Assembly: GCA_963790965.1 (NCBI GenBank)
Contig: CAWBQO010000003.1
Coordinates: 806,001 to 870,000 of the forward strand
Length of the DNA stretch: 64,000 nt
DNA from: CAWBQO01 sp963790965
Lineage (GTDB): Bacteria; Bacteroidota; Rhodothermia; Rhodothermales; DASSAV01
Direction of reading: 5' to 3'
Positions 8,671-17,309 of this stretch are shown here, one piece after another (positions within the stretch are counted from its first letter, which is position 1; each line of letters begins with the position of its first letter). Under the pieces are notes generated by a model. That model saw only the letters and a list, made by a program, of their open reading frames with translations, was not told the DNA's origin and did not search any database. Made by a program: the position numbers and the translations under genes.

Positions 8671-8991
8671 TTACTCCTTTCCTGAAAAGAAGCCGATCAG
8701 CAAGCCGACGCCGACCGCGCCGAGCAGGCTCGATGCCGGATGCTCTCGCACGTAGACTTCGCTGTTCTGGTAAAGACTGCGCGCCTGCTCCGATACGGCT
8801 GTGGCGGAATCGGTCAGGCGCTGGAAGTAATCCGTGGCCACCTTCTGCATCTCCGCGACGTCTTGCTTCTGCCCCCAGTCGCCCGGCCAGCGGGCGTCGG
8901 TGTCCCGCGCGGTCGCGGCACTCTCCGGCATGGGCGGGTTGGAGGGCGTGGCACCAAGACCGGTGTTTATCGTCTGTTGCTGTTTTGACAT
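8671..8991 (-). CDS. Small tail-anchored protein, ElaB/YqjD-like
   Basis: About 106 residues starting MSKQQQTI; an upstream ATG at 9003 would add four residues. After a disordered N-terminus comes a helix (MQKVATDYFQRLTDSATAVSEQARSL) and then YVREHPASSLLGAVGVGLLIGFFSGKE. This is the closest of the three to the ElaB/YqjD (DUF883) family, whose tails read V-R-E/D-N/H-P followed by a glycine-rich helix. First gene of the minus-strand trio, divergent from the TPR gene at 9184 with a 190-bp shared promoter region. Confidence 0.7.
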   Translation of the reverse strand: MSKQQQTINTGLGATPSNPPMPESAATARDTDARWPGDWGQKQDVAEMQKVATDYFQRLTDSATAVSEQARSLYQNSEVYVREHPASSLLGAVGVGLLIGFFSGKE

Positions 8992-9183
8992 GAAGGACCT
9001 CAAGGCTGTTGTACTCGTTCTGAAGCAAACCCGTTGCCTGCCGCTCGTTTCTTCGCCACTCGGCGAGACTGACGCCCGGCAGCCGGCTAAAGCGCATATA
9101 ACAGTACGCGCGTCGCGTCATAAACTTTCGCGTTGCGAATCGTTTAAGACGGCCGGAGCTTTGTTTTTGCAGGATATTTACTC

Positions 9184-12100
9184 ATGACTCCGCTACGCCG
9201 ACCGCCGCGATCATTCTCGACTTCAGTTTCTATGTACCCGCAATCCCTCATCTCGCCTCTTCGTCCGGGGCACTTTCGCTTGTTCGTTGCATTGCGCGTC
9301 TCGGCGATGGTTTTCCTGCTCACCATCGTCGCGCCCGAGCGGGCGAGCGCGCAGGCGAGCCGGCAGACGCCGGAACAGCGTTTCTCCGAAGCCTACGGAC
9401 TGTACGCCGACCAGCTCTACGAGCAGGCGGTGCAGGCATTCGATGCGTTCCGGGTTGATTTTCCGGAGCACATCAATACGCCGGAGGCGCTCTACTATCA
9501 GGGCGAGTCGTCGCTTGCGCTCGGCCGCGATGATGAAGCCGTGCGCCTATTCAGCATCTTCGAGCGCACCTATCCCGTTCACCCACTCGCGCTTCAGGCG
9601 CAGGTGGCCCTCGGCAAGTATTTTTTCGAGCAGGGAGATTATGAGCGGGCCACTGAGATGCTTGAGGGCGTGCTCGCTCAGCGCCCGCCGCCTGAGTTTG
9701 GCGCAAGAGCGCTGTACCTCATGGGCGAGGCAGCTCTTCGCGACGGGCGTACGGAAGAGGGATTGCAGCTCCTCGTGCGCTCGGCCGATGAGTATCCTTC
9801 CGCCTCTATCGCCGCGGCAGCGCTCTTCTCCGTTGCCTACACGCAGGTGCAGCTTGGCCGGTATGAAGACGCGGCCGGCACCTTCGAACGGCTCGACGAG
9901 CGCTACCCCGATTCCGAATACGCCCGCGAAATCGGCGTGGCGCTGGCGGACGCCTACTACGAGTTGGAGGACTATCCGCGTGTGATCGCGGAGATAGAAC
10001 GACGCTCCGCCGGACTCACGGGTGCCGCCCAGATGCGCGCGCAGTTCCTGCTTGCGGAGTCGTACAACCATCTTGGCGACAGCGAAAACGCGATCCACTA
10101 TTATCGCCTTTTCACGGAGGCCGACACGACGAACGCATACAACCGCCCCGCACACTACGGTCTCGGGTGGAATTACTACCGCGAAGGCGCATTTGAATGG
10201 GCGGCGGATGAATTCGCGCTCGCCAGGAGCGGGCATTCCGACCGCATTGCCGAGCAGGCCACATATTACGAAGCTGCCAGTCGCGCGCAGTTTAATCAGC
10301 CCCGCGATGCGATTGCGCTTTGGGACGAGTACCTGGAGCGCTGGCCCGAGGGATCGCTGGCGCACCACGCGCTCTACGAGCAAGCCGTCGCGCTCTACGC
10401 CCTCAACCGGTGGCAGGAAGCCGGCGACGCTCTATCGCGCCTTATCGACTTAAATCCTACCTCGGAGATGCTGGGCGAGGCGCTGTATTTGCGAGGGAGC
10501 ACCTACATCGCCCTCAACGAATTTGACCAGGCGCTCCGTTCCTTTGATCGCGCGATTGCACTTAATGCGGCTCCGGAAAGCCTGCGAACCGCCGTCCGCT
10601 TTCAGCGCGCGTGGCTGCTCTATCTCGCCGGACGCTACGCGCAGTCGGCGACAGCCTTTGACGAGTTTCTCCGCTCCGGATCCACCGGCGACAAGACGGG
10701 CGAGGCCATTTTCTGGGCGGCGGACAGCCGGTATCAACTGGCGCAGTACGGCACCGCGCAGCAGGGCTTTGCCAGGTATTTAAAAGAGCATCCGGAAGGG
10801 CGTCAGGCGCAAGCGGCGCTCTACGCCCTCGGATGGACGCACTTCAAGCAAGCGCAGTATGCCGACGCGGCGACCTACTTTCAGCGTTTCTTAAGTAATT
10901 ATAAAGACGAGCGCGCCACCGTGCCGTACCGGCGCGACGCCCTGCTTCGCCTCGCGGATTCTTATTACGCTCTCAAGCGGTATCCGGAAGCGATCCGCGC
11001 CTACGCAGCCGCGCCCGAAGGCACGGAGGATTACGCGCTCTTTCAGTCGGGACAGGCGCAGGCGAACGCCGGAAATGCAGAGCAGGCGATTGCTACGTTC
11101 CGCCGCCTGCTCTCCGCCTATCCGGCCAGCGACTGGGCACAGGAGGCGCAGGTTAAGATCGGCGATCTTCTGTTCCAGGCGCAGCGCACGGACGACGCGA
11201 TTGCCGAGTACCGTCAGCTCATCGAGCGCTACCCGCGTGACCCGCTCGCCGCGCGGGCGCAGTACGGCATTGGAGACGCGCTCTACAACGCCGGACGCCA
11301 CGAGGATGCTATTGCGGCCTATCGCGAGGTGCTGGAGAAGTATCCCACGTCGCCGTTCGCCGGCGACGCGGCCGCGAGCATTCAGTTCGCGCTCATCAAT
11401 ATGGGGCAGGAGAAGCGGGCAGCCCGCATCATCGACGAGTACCGCAAGGAGGACGGCGCATCGACCGTCGTAGATCAGCTTCGCTTTCGCCAGGCCGAAG
11501 CACGCTACCAGAGCGGCCAGATCGAAACCGCCTTTCAGGAATTCAAAGAGTTTGTTTCCACCGCCCGGGACAGCCCCTTGCGCGCCGACGCCTACTATTA
11601 CATGGGCGTGATCCAGGCAAATCGGAAGCAGGACAGCGAGGCGGAAGCTTATCTAAACCGCGTTATCCAGGACTTCCAGGACAGCCCGCGTCGCGCCGAA
11701 GCCGCACTGCGCCTCGCCGATCTCTACATGACCGGTGAGCGCTACCAGGACGCCCTTTCCATGTACGGCCGAGCTGAGGAATGGGCGGGCGGACGCGCGG
11801 AACTCATAAGCGACGCCCGCAGCGGGCAGAGCGACGCTTACATAGCCCTCGGCAGGCCCCAGGAAGCCGAGCGGTTGTTGAAAGACAGGATAGAAGGCGC
11901 GTCGGATTCGCCTGCGAACCACAAAGCCCTCCTCGAGCTTGCGCAAGTTTACGAAGCACAGAGCCGTACCGCCGAGGCAGAGGAAACGTACCGGCAGGTC
12001 GTTCAGCAGAGCCGCGACGCATCGGGGGCGGAGGCGTTGTACCGTCTTGGCGTGCTACTTCTTCGCTCCGGCGATACGTCGGGTGCCGCAGATATGCTCG

Positions 12101-12285
12101 CTCGCATGACGACGCTTTACCCGAGCTTCTTGCAGTGGCACGCCCCGGCACTGCTTGAAGAGGCGCGGGCGCAGCGTGCGCTCGGACGAACGGGGGAAGC
12201 CGCGCGCCTGTTCGACCGCATTACGTCCGATTTTGCGGGCAGTCCCGAAGCCGAAGTTGCCGCCCGCGAGCGCGCCGCCCTGTAG
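9184..12285 (+). CDS. Large exported tetratricopeptide-repeat protein
   Basis: 1033 residues. An N-terminal signal peptide is visible: a hydrophobic stretch (VSAMVFLLTIVAP) around residues 35-50 ending at ASAQA. The rest is almost wholly TPR units of about 35 residues, many with the form A-x-Y-x-x-G followed by F-x-x-x-x-x-x-Y-P (for example YPDSEYAREIGVALADAYYELEDY). Such proteins act as periplasmic or outer-membrane scaffolds. The downstream barrel gene begins at the very next base after the stop, so the two are coupled. ATG at 9184 has an AGGA 10-13 bases upstream; ATG at 9232 is the alternative. Exact partner unknown; context (barrel, SPOR, ExbB, ExbD) points to an envelope-spanning complex. 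Confidence 0.85.
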   Translation: MTPLRRPPRSFSTSVSMYPQSLISPLRPGHFRLFVALRVSAMVFLLTIVAPERASAQASRQTPEQRFSEAYGLYADQLYEQAVQAFDAFRVDFPEHINTPEALYYQGESSLALGRDDEAVRLFSIFERTYPVHPLALQAQVALGKYFFEQGDYERATEMLEGVLAQRPPPEFGARALYLMGEAALRDGRTEEGLQLLVRSADEYPSASIAAAALFSVAYTQVQLGRYEDAAGTFERLDERYPDSEYAREIGVALADAYYELEDYPRVIAEIERRSAGLTGAAQMRAQFLLAESYNHLGDSENAIHYYRLFTEADTTNAYNRPAHYGLGWNYYREGAFEWAADEFALARSGHSDRIAEQATYYEAASRAQFNQPRDAIALWDEYLERWPEGSLAHHALYEQAVALYALNRWQEAGDALSRLIDLNPTSEMLGEALYLRGSTYIALNEFDQALRSFDRAIALNAAPESLRTAVRFQRAWLLYLAGRYAQSATAFDEFLRSGSTGDKTGEAIFWAADSRYQLAQYGTAQQGFARYLKEHPEGRQAQAALYALGWTHFKQAQYADAATYFQRFLSNYKDERATVPYRRDALLRLADSYYALKRYPEAIRAYAAAPEGTEDYALFQSGQAQANAGNAEQAIATFRRLLSAYPASDWAQEAQVKIGDLLFQAQRTDDAIAEYRQLIERYPRDPLAARAQYGIGDALYNAGRHEDAIAAYREVLEKYPTSPFAGDAAASIQFALINMGQEKRAARIIDEYRKEDGASTVVDQLRFRQAEARYQSGQIETAFQEFKEFVSTARDSPLRADAYYYMGVIQANRKQDSEAEAYLNRVIQDFQDSPRRAEAALRLADLYMTGERYQDALSMYGRAEEWAGGRAELISDARSGQSDAYIALGRPQEAERLLKDRIEGASDSPANHKALLELAQVYEAQSRTAEAEETYRQVVQQSRDASGAEALYRLGVLLLRSGDTSGAADMLARMTTLYPSFLQWHAPALLEEARAQRALGRTGEAARLFDRITSDFAGSPEAEVAARERAAL

Positions 12286-14133
12286 ATGAAGAGCCATTCC
12301 TTAGAGATCATGACCTTAACGTCTTATTTTTCGCGCCTTTGCAAGATTTCCTTCGTGCTGGTGCCTCTGCTGTTCGCGGTCGCAACCTCAGCGCGAGCCC
12401 AGGAGGCGGAACCGGTGCTGCCCGACATCGCGCCGCAGGACGTGGAGATCAGGGGCGAGCTGGAGATTGCCCTTCCCTCTCTGCAGCGGCAGCCCCTCAG
12501 CGGATTCAACCCGCCGCCGAAGCTCGTTCAGATTCCAGCGGACCGTAAGCCTTACGCCGCGCCCTATCGCCTGGCGAAAGAAGACCTCCCTCCCACCCCG
12601 ATCACGCGGCCCGAGCCGCCGAATATCTCGTCCCTGGCGGGTAAGCCCCCTATCAACGGCGAGTTTGAAGCAGCCGCCGGCCGGTATCTCACGCGGGAGG
12701 TACGCGGGCGAACCGTTTACCCGCTCTCCCCGACGACCTCGCTCTACGCGCGCGCGGATTATGAAGGCTCCGACGGCTTCATCCCGGACGAAGGGGTCGA
12801 TGACCACAGAACCGACTTCGACAACCTCGAAGGCAAAGCGGGCATTCAGACGGTTCTAAAGCACGTTGCGCTTGGCTTCGAAATGGACGGCCTCTACGAG
12901 TCGTATTCCCTCTATGGAAGCGGGTCAAACTACTGGCCCGCTTTTTATGCAGTCCCTTATGCGCCTCGGCACGCTCTTAAAGCGGACGCGCTTCGTCTTG
13001 AAGGAGACACTGTTCCGACGCGGACGGGTTCGCGGACGGGAGCGGGGTTCTGGCTGCGGTCGCACGGCAGCACTGAATCGACGTTCCGACTCGATGCAAG
13101 CGTCGGGAGCGCGCTCTTCAACACCACGGACGATTGGAGCAACGAGTATGCAAACAGAACGCGCGCGTTCGACGGCACCTTCGGAACGTCGGTCGAAACG
13201 CCCGTTCCGGGAGGAACCGTGATTGCGCAAGGGCGCGCGGCAACGCTCAGCATGGACGCGGGGAACGCGACCGTCGCCTCGGTAGACGTGGGCGGAGGCT
13301 ACCGCTTCTTGTACCGCAACAAGTTTTCCCTCACACTTGGCGGCGCGCTCGTAGGTTTTTCAGCTGACGTGAAACAGGCAACGCTCCTGCAGCCGGACGC
13401 CGGAGCGCACTCGATCTTTGTCCCGGCTCCGTCCGTCCGCGTCGAGTTTTACCCGGCGCACGGCATGCGTTTCTACGCCCGATCGGTGCCTCGGGTAGCG
13501 GTGCGAACGCTTACGGATCTTCACCGAACGAATCCGTACGTGGTGTCCGAACCCTTTGTTGAACCCGACGTGAGCCCCATCGACGCCGAGGCGGGCATCA
13601 GCATGTTTGCAGGGCGGGTGCAGTTGAGTGGCAAGGCGGGGTACCAGTATTTCTCGAATTACATGTATTTCGAGCCGCAATTCCCTTCATCTCCGAGTCG
13701 CCCGCTGGTGTTTCTGCCGCTTTACGACAACGCGCAGATTGCTTATGCCGGCGGCGACGTTTCCTTCGTGCTGCCGGGTGGTTTCCACGCGACGGGCGGG
13801 GCGACGCTCCGGCGCGGCCGGCTTTCCGAGAGCCGCACCATCCCCTATTTTGGTCCGATAAAGGCGCAGGGAATGCTCTCGTGGTCGTTCGCCGATGCAA
13901 AAGGACTGCTCCAACTCACCGGCACATTTGAGTCGCGGCGTTACAGCGACACGATGGAGTCAGTCCGCGTGCCGTCATACTTTGACATCGATACCGCGCT
14001 GACCTGGAGCCTTACGCCATCCATTGGGCTGGTGGGGCGGGTGAAGAACATCAGCGGTGGGAATCTGGAGAAGTGGGCGGCGTATCCGGAAGCGCCGCTC
14101 GTTGTTACGGGCGGTGTGCGGGTGCGCTGGTGA
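12286..14133 (+). CDS. Outer-membrane beta-barrel protein (TonB-receptor-like barrel without plug)
   Basis: 615 residues. Signal peptide with hydrophobic core ISFVLVPLLFAVATSARAQ (end near residue 39). Residues 40-120 are Pro-rich (PPTPITRPEPPNIS) and may span or contact the periplasm. From about 130 on there is alternating aromatic/polar barrel sequence, with late segments such as YFDIDTALTWSLTPSIGLVGRVKNISGG and a final VRVRW, the aromatic end typical of BAM substrates. VKNISG resembles the last strands of TonB-dependent receptors, but no plug or TonB box is seen. The start follows the TPR stop without a gap (ATG 12286; second ATG at 12310). Substrate unknown. Confidence 0.75.
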   Translation: MKSHSLEIMTLTSYFSRLCKISFVLVPLLFAVATSARAQEAEPVLPDIAPQDVEIRGELEIALPSLQRQPLSGFNPPPKLVQIPADRKPYAAPYRLAKEDLPPTPITRPEPPNISSLAGKPPINGEFEAAAGRYLTREVRGRTVYPLSPTTSLYARADYEGSDGFIPDEGVDDHRTDFDNLEGKAGIQTVLKHVALGFEMDGLYESYSLYGSGSNYWPAFYAVPYAPRHALKADALRLEGDTVPTRTGSRTGAGFWLRSHGSTESTFRLDASVGSALFNTTDDWSNEYANRTRAFDGTFGTSVETPVPGGTVIAQGRAATLSMDAGNATVASVDVGGGYRFLYRNKFSLTLGGALVGFSADVKQATLLQPDAGAHSIFVPAPSVRVEFYPAHGMRFYARSVPRVAVRTLTDLHRTNPYVVSEPFVEPDVSPIDAEAGISMFAGRVQLSGKAGYQYFSNYMYFEPQFPSSPSRPLVFLPLYDNAQIAYAGGDVSFVLPGGFHATGGATLRRGRLSESRTIPYFGPIKAQGMLSWSFADAKGLLQLTGTFESRRYSDTMESVRVPSYFDIDTALTWSLTPSIGLVGRVKNISGGNLEKWAAYPEAPLVVTGGVRVRW

Positions 14134-14253
14134 AAGCATCGTACCACATCGCCTCCGAGTGTGGTTGCTTGTTTCCAAAAACGCTATACTTACCGTACCT
14201 TCCGGCAGCCATAGCGCCGTAACCGGCGAATTCGTGAGTACAACAAGAACAGT

Positions 14254-14454
14254 ATGTCTCTCCCCGAACGCGAAATGATTGAACAGGCCTTGTCTGAAGC
14301 GCTCGTGCAGGCACTCGGAGAAGACCGGGAACTGCATGTGCCGTATCTCGGGCGCTTCCGGGTACACCATCAGGAGAGCCGGATCGAGAACCAGCCCGAC
14401 GGCCGCCTCTTGATGAAACCGCCGAGAGATGTGATTGCCTTCAGCGCCGAGTAA
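14254..14454 (+). CDS. Small HU-like protein
   Basis: 66 residues, shorter than normal HU/IHF (about 90). The segment LHVPYLGRFRVHHQESRI..QPDGRLLMKPPRDVIAFSAE follows the HU arm-region plan (xPGxGxFxVxxxxxRxxxNPxTGxxxxxP), and the preceding EQALSEALVQAL matches the second helix. The first HU helix seems to be missing. It is a stand-alone relative of the HU-like domain at the start of the next protein, 51 bp downstream. DNA binding is inferred only. ATG at 14254. Confidence 0.6.
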   Translation: MSLPEREMIEQALSEALVQALGEDRELHVPYLGRFRVHHQESRIENQPDGRLLMKPPRDVIAFSAE

Positions 14455-14505
14455 CCCTCCTTTTCAACGCCCTCTTAAGAGGCTTGCAACGGTTACCTTT
14501 CTCCT

Positions 14506-16128
14506 ATGCCTGAGTTTTCTATCGAGTTGATCGCCCGGCTGCTCAGAGTCAGTGACCACGAGGCAACCGCCGCGCTGGAGCAGTTCGCGCAGACCGTTCG
14601 TCGTGAGATCGAGCGCAACGACGTGGCTTTTTGTCCCGGTCTCGGCGCTTTCCGCACGCACATGGGGACGATTGTGTTTGAGCCGGACCATGCGCTCGCC
14701 GACAGGGTCAACCGCCGCTATGCGGGGCTGGACACGCTCGTCGTCACCGGGGAAAGCTATACGCCTCAGGCGGAGCCAGGCGAATCTGACGCAAACGCGG
14801 CCGAGCGACAAGCGCCGCCCGATCCTTCCCCGGCACCCGATCCCGCCGGAGATACTTCCAAAAGTCGAGATCGAGATACCGTCTCGCCGGAAGCGCCGCA
14901 CGGGGCCGAGTACACCGCAGCCGAACAAGCCGACAACTTTGAAAACGAGGAGGAAGACGCTGGTGTAGTGGACTTCGGCGGGTCCGCGGATTTTACGGAC
15001 TTCAAAACCAACGAAGACCTTGAGCAAGGCCGACGCTCGAATCTGAGTGCCGGCGTCGACGAGCCGGAAACCGTGGAGGAGCGTCCGGCTGCATGGGCGC
15101 AGGAGCCGTTCCAGGAGGATGACACGGATTGGCAGCGCCAGGAGGAACCGGAGGAGGACCTCTCAGGAAGTCAGGAGCGGGAGTCGGAAGAGACCCCGCC
15201 GCTGTCCGACGACTTCTTCGATCCGTTTCCGGAGGGCTTACCGCCGCCGGAGGAGGACGACGAACGCGCCATTACAGCTATGGGCGCTGCGGCCGTGTTT
15301 CTCGATCCGGAGGACGCGGACGACCTGCCCACGCCCGAGGAGTCGCTGCCCGAACCGGACGCTGCCCCTTACAGTGTCGAGGCCGAGGACCTTGCCGAAC
15401 TTCCACCGCCGGCGCACCGGGAGTGGGATGAAGGCGTGGACCCGCTGCCGACCGTCGAGGCCGAGCCTGAGCCTGAGCCTGTCCGCGAGGCACGTCCCGT
15501 TGCCGAACCGCTCGAAGCGGGCCCCTTTGTTCCACCCGCCGTAGAGACACCGGTTGAACCTGCCGTGATGCAGGAGCCGGCCGCGCGTGGCAGGCGCGGC
15601 TGGTGGGCGCTCGCTGCGCTTGCCGTCGTGGCGCTCCTCGCCTTCTTTCTGTTGAACCGTCCGGAGCGCCGTCCCGATGTGGCCGTCGTGACGCCGACCG
15701 AGGAGACACCGCCCGCCGCCGCACCGGTCGATTCTCAGTCGACGCAGCCGGATGAAGCAACACCGTCCGAGCCGGTTGTTGAGGCCCCCGCTTCGCCCAC
15801 CACCGAATCGATGCCCGAGACGCTCGACGGCACGGCCGATCCGCTCCGCCGGCCGGGAGGTATTCGCGCGGCTGCCGGCGGGTATACGCTCGTCGTCGCC
15901 TCCGTCGTTGACCGGGCGGCGGCGGAACGCGAGGCGCAGAAGATGCGCAACCAGGGGCTGACGGCGGCGGTCCTTCACGGGCAGTTTCAGGGCAAGACGA
16001 GCTACCGGGTAAGCGTCGGACAGTTCGAGTCCATCCGCCAGGCCGATGCGAGCATAGCCGATCTCCCCGCGGGAACGCCGCAACCCTGGATAATGCCCGT
16101 TCTCACCGACTTTGACGTGATCCAATAG
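14506..16128 (+). CDS. HU-like domain / acidic linker / TM / SPOR-domain protein
   Basis: 540 residues with an unusual layout. Residues 1-80 look like a prokaryotic HU (CCDC81-type) domain, with FCPGLGAFRTHMGTIVFEP at 42-60. Residues 85-360 are a low-complexity linker very rich in Glu, Asp and Pro. A single membrane helix lies at about 366-385 (GWWALAALAVVALLAFFLLN) with Arg on its N side, placing the HU part in the cytoplasm. After a Thr/Pro-rich periplasmic spacer, a SPOR domain (about 465-540: YTLVVASVVDRAAAEREAQKM, then YRVSVGQFES) ends the protein; SPOR domains bind denuded septal peptidoglycan. It could thus bridge DNA and division site. Upstream of exbB/exbD in the same orientation. 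Domain calls are by motif. Confidence 0.8.
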   Translation: MPEFSIELIARLLRVSDHEATAALEQFAQTVRREIERNDVAFCPGLGAFRTHMGTIVFEPDHALADRVNRRYAGLDTLVVTGESYTPQAEPGESDANAAERQAPPDPSPAPDPAGDTSKSRDRDTVSPEAPHGAEYTAAEQADNFENEEEDAGVVDFGGSADFTDFKTNEDLEQGRRSNLSAGVDEPETVEERPAAWAQEPFQEDDTDWQRQEEPEEDLSGSQERESEETPPLSDDFFDPFPEGLPPPEEDDERAITAMGAAAVFLDPEDADDLPTPEESLPEPDAAPYSVEAEDLAELPPPAHREWDEGVDPLPTVEAEPEPEPVREARPVAEPLEAGPFVPPAVETPVEPAVMQEPAARGRRGWWALAALAVVALLAFFLLNRPERRPDVAVVTPTEETPPAAAPVDSQSTQPDEATPSEPVVEAPASPTTESMPETLDGTADPLRRPGGIRAAAGGYTLVVASVVDRAAAEREAQKMRNQGLTAAVLHGQFQGKTSYRVSVGQFESIRQADASIADLPAGTPQPWIMPVLTDFDVIQ

Positions 16129-16180
16129 CTCGCGGCAGGGCTGCGTAGCCACTCCGCTGCCCTTCGCTCAATTCATTTAC

Positions 16181-16879
16181 ATGCTGCTCCTTCAGGTTCT
16201 GACACTCCCTGCAGACACCTTCGCCGTGGCACCTGCCACGCCGGAGCCTGTCTCGTTGCTCGATACGATCATGCTCGGCGGCTGGGTCATGATCCCGATT
16301 CTGCTGCTCTCGCTCATCAGCATTTATATATTTGTCGAGCGCTGGCTGACGTTGCGCAAAGCCTCGCTCGATCCGTCGGCCATCCTCGACCGGATCCGAT
16401 CCTACGTTCATTCGGGCGATATTCGAGGGGCGATTGCCTATTGTGAGGCGCAGGACAAGCCGATCACTCACATATTGAAGACCGGTCTCGAGCGGCTCGG
16501 ACGGCCGATCTCGGAGATCCAGGACGCCGTTCAGGCGGTGGGCAGGCACGAGGCTTTCTCGCTGGAGAAGCGCTCCGACGTTCTCGCTACGGTGTCGGGC
16601 ATCGCGCCAATGCTCGGTTTCCTCGGCACGGTCACCGGCATGATTCGCGCCTTTCAGGAGATTCAGAAGCTGCAAGGGAATGTCAATCCGAGCGTGCTCG
16701 CGGGAGGCATCTGGGAGGCACTGATCACGACGGTGGCGGGCCTGTCGGTCGGCATCATAGCCTACGTTTTCTACAACCTTCTCAACGGGCGAATTAATCG
16801 CGTTGTGAACGACATGGAGCGTTCCGCTACCGACTTCATCGACCTGCTCCAGGAGCCGGCTCCGTCACATCCCTATTGA
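16181..16879 (+). CDS. MotA/TolQ/ExbB proton channel family protein
   Basis: Inner-membrane ion channel subunit of a TonB- or Tol-type motor, 232 residues. Three membrane helices are visible: IMLGGWVMIPILLLSLISIYIFVE near residue 30-55, VLATVSGIAPMLGFLGTVTGMI (about 130-150), and GGIWEALITTVAGLSVGIIAYVFYNLL (about 175-202). GFLGTVTGMI and EALITTVAGL are the family signatures that line the proton path. Together with the next gene it forms an ExbB/ExbD (TolQ/TolR) pair; no TonB or TolA is seen in the window. ATG at 16181 is followed by 53 residues before helix one. Placed 52 bp after the SPOR gene. Confidence 0.93.
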   Translation: MLLLQVLTLPADTFAVAPATPEPVSLLDTIMLGGWVMIPILLLSLISIYIFVERWLTLRKASLDPSAILDRIRSYVHSGDIRGAIAYCEAQDKPITHILKTGLERLGRPISEIQDAVQAVGRHEAFSLEKRSDVLATVSGIAPMLGFLGTVTGMIRAFQEIQKLQGNVNPSVLAGGIWEALITTVAGLSVGIIAYVFYNLLNGRINRVVNDMERSATDFIDLLQEPAPSHPY

Positions 16880-16891
16880 TCGCCGCTCGTC

Positions 16892-17302
16892 ATGCCGCTT
16901 TCTTTCAGAACCCAGCGAAAGGCGCTCGACACGTTCAGTCTGACCGGTCTGACCGACATTGTGCTGCTGCTTCTCATCTTTTTCCTGCTGACTTCCAACT
17001 TCATCCCCCAGTTCGGCATCCAGGTCAATCTGCCGCAGGCTGATGCCGCTGCGCCCGCCGAAGCGCAGTTCGTCACGGTTGCGATTACGGCCGAAGGCAC
17101 GTTCTACGTGAACCAGGACCTCGTGCCTCGTGAGGCCTTGCAAGCGGCGCTCGCGGAGGCGCGCGGTGACCGAACGGCGCTCGTGCTTCGGGCAGATGAG
17201 AATGCCACGGTCGGCCAGTTTGCAACGGTCGCCAACATCGCCAAAGCACTCGACCTGCGGGTCCTCATGGCAACGGAGCGTGGCGGAATTCCGCAGCAGT
17301 AA
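16892..17302 (+). CDS. ExbD/TolR family biopolymer transport protein
   Basis: 136 residues. A short cytoplasmic N-terminus is followed by one membrane helix, LTDIVLLLLIFFLLTSNF (about 20-37), carrying the essential protonatable Asp at D22. The periplasmic part has IQVNLPQADAA and the C-terminal RADENATVGQFATVANIAKALDL, both family marks. Partner of the ExbB-like protein 12 bp upstream. It is convergent with the DnaQ/UvrC fusion gene, 7 bp away. Whether the pair drives TonB-dependent import or Tol-type envelope constriction is not decided; the SPOR neighbour favours a division role (inference). Confidence 0.92.
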   Translation: MPLSFRTQRKALDTFSLTGLTDIVLLLLIFFLLTSNFIPQFGIQVNLPQADAAAPAEAQFVTVAITAEGTFYVNQDLVPREALQAALAEARGDRTALVLRADENATVGQFATVANIAKALDLRVLMATERGGIPQQ

Positions 17303-17309
17303 AGCGGCC

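Noticed and set aside
8663..9121. Alternative minus-strand frame overlapping the ElaB/YqjD-like gene at 8671-8991
   Set aside because: The overlapping frame with the glycine-zipper tail has the recognisable motif; this one has none and runs through the promoter region.
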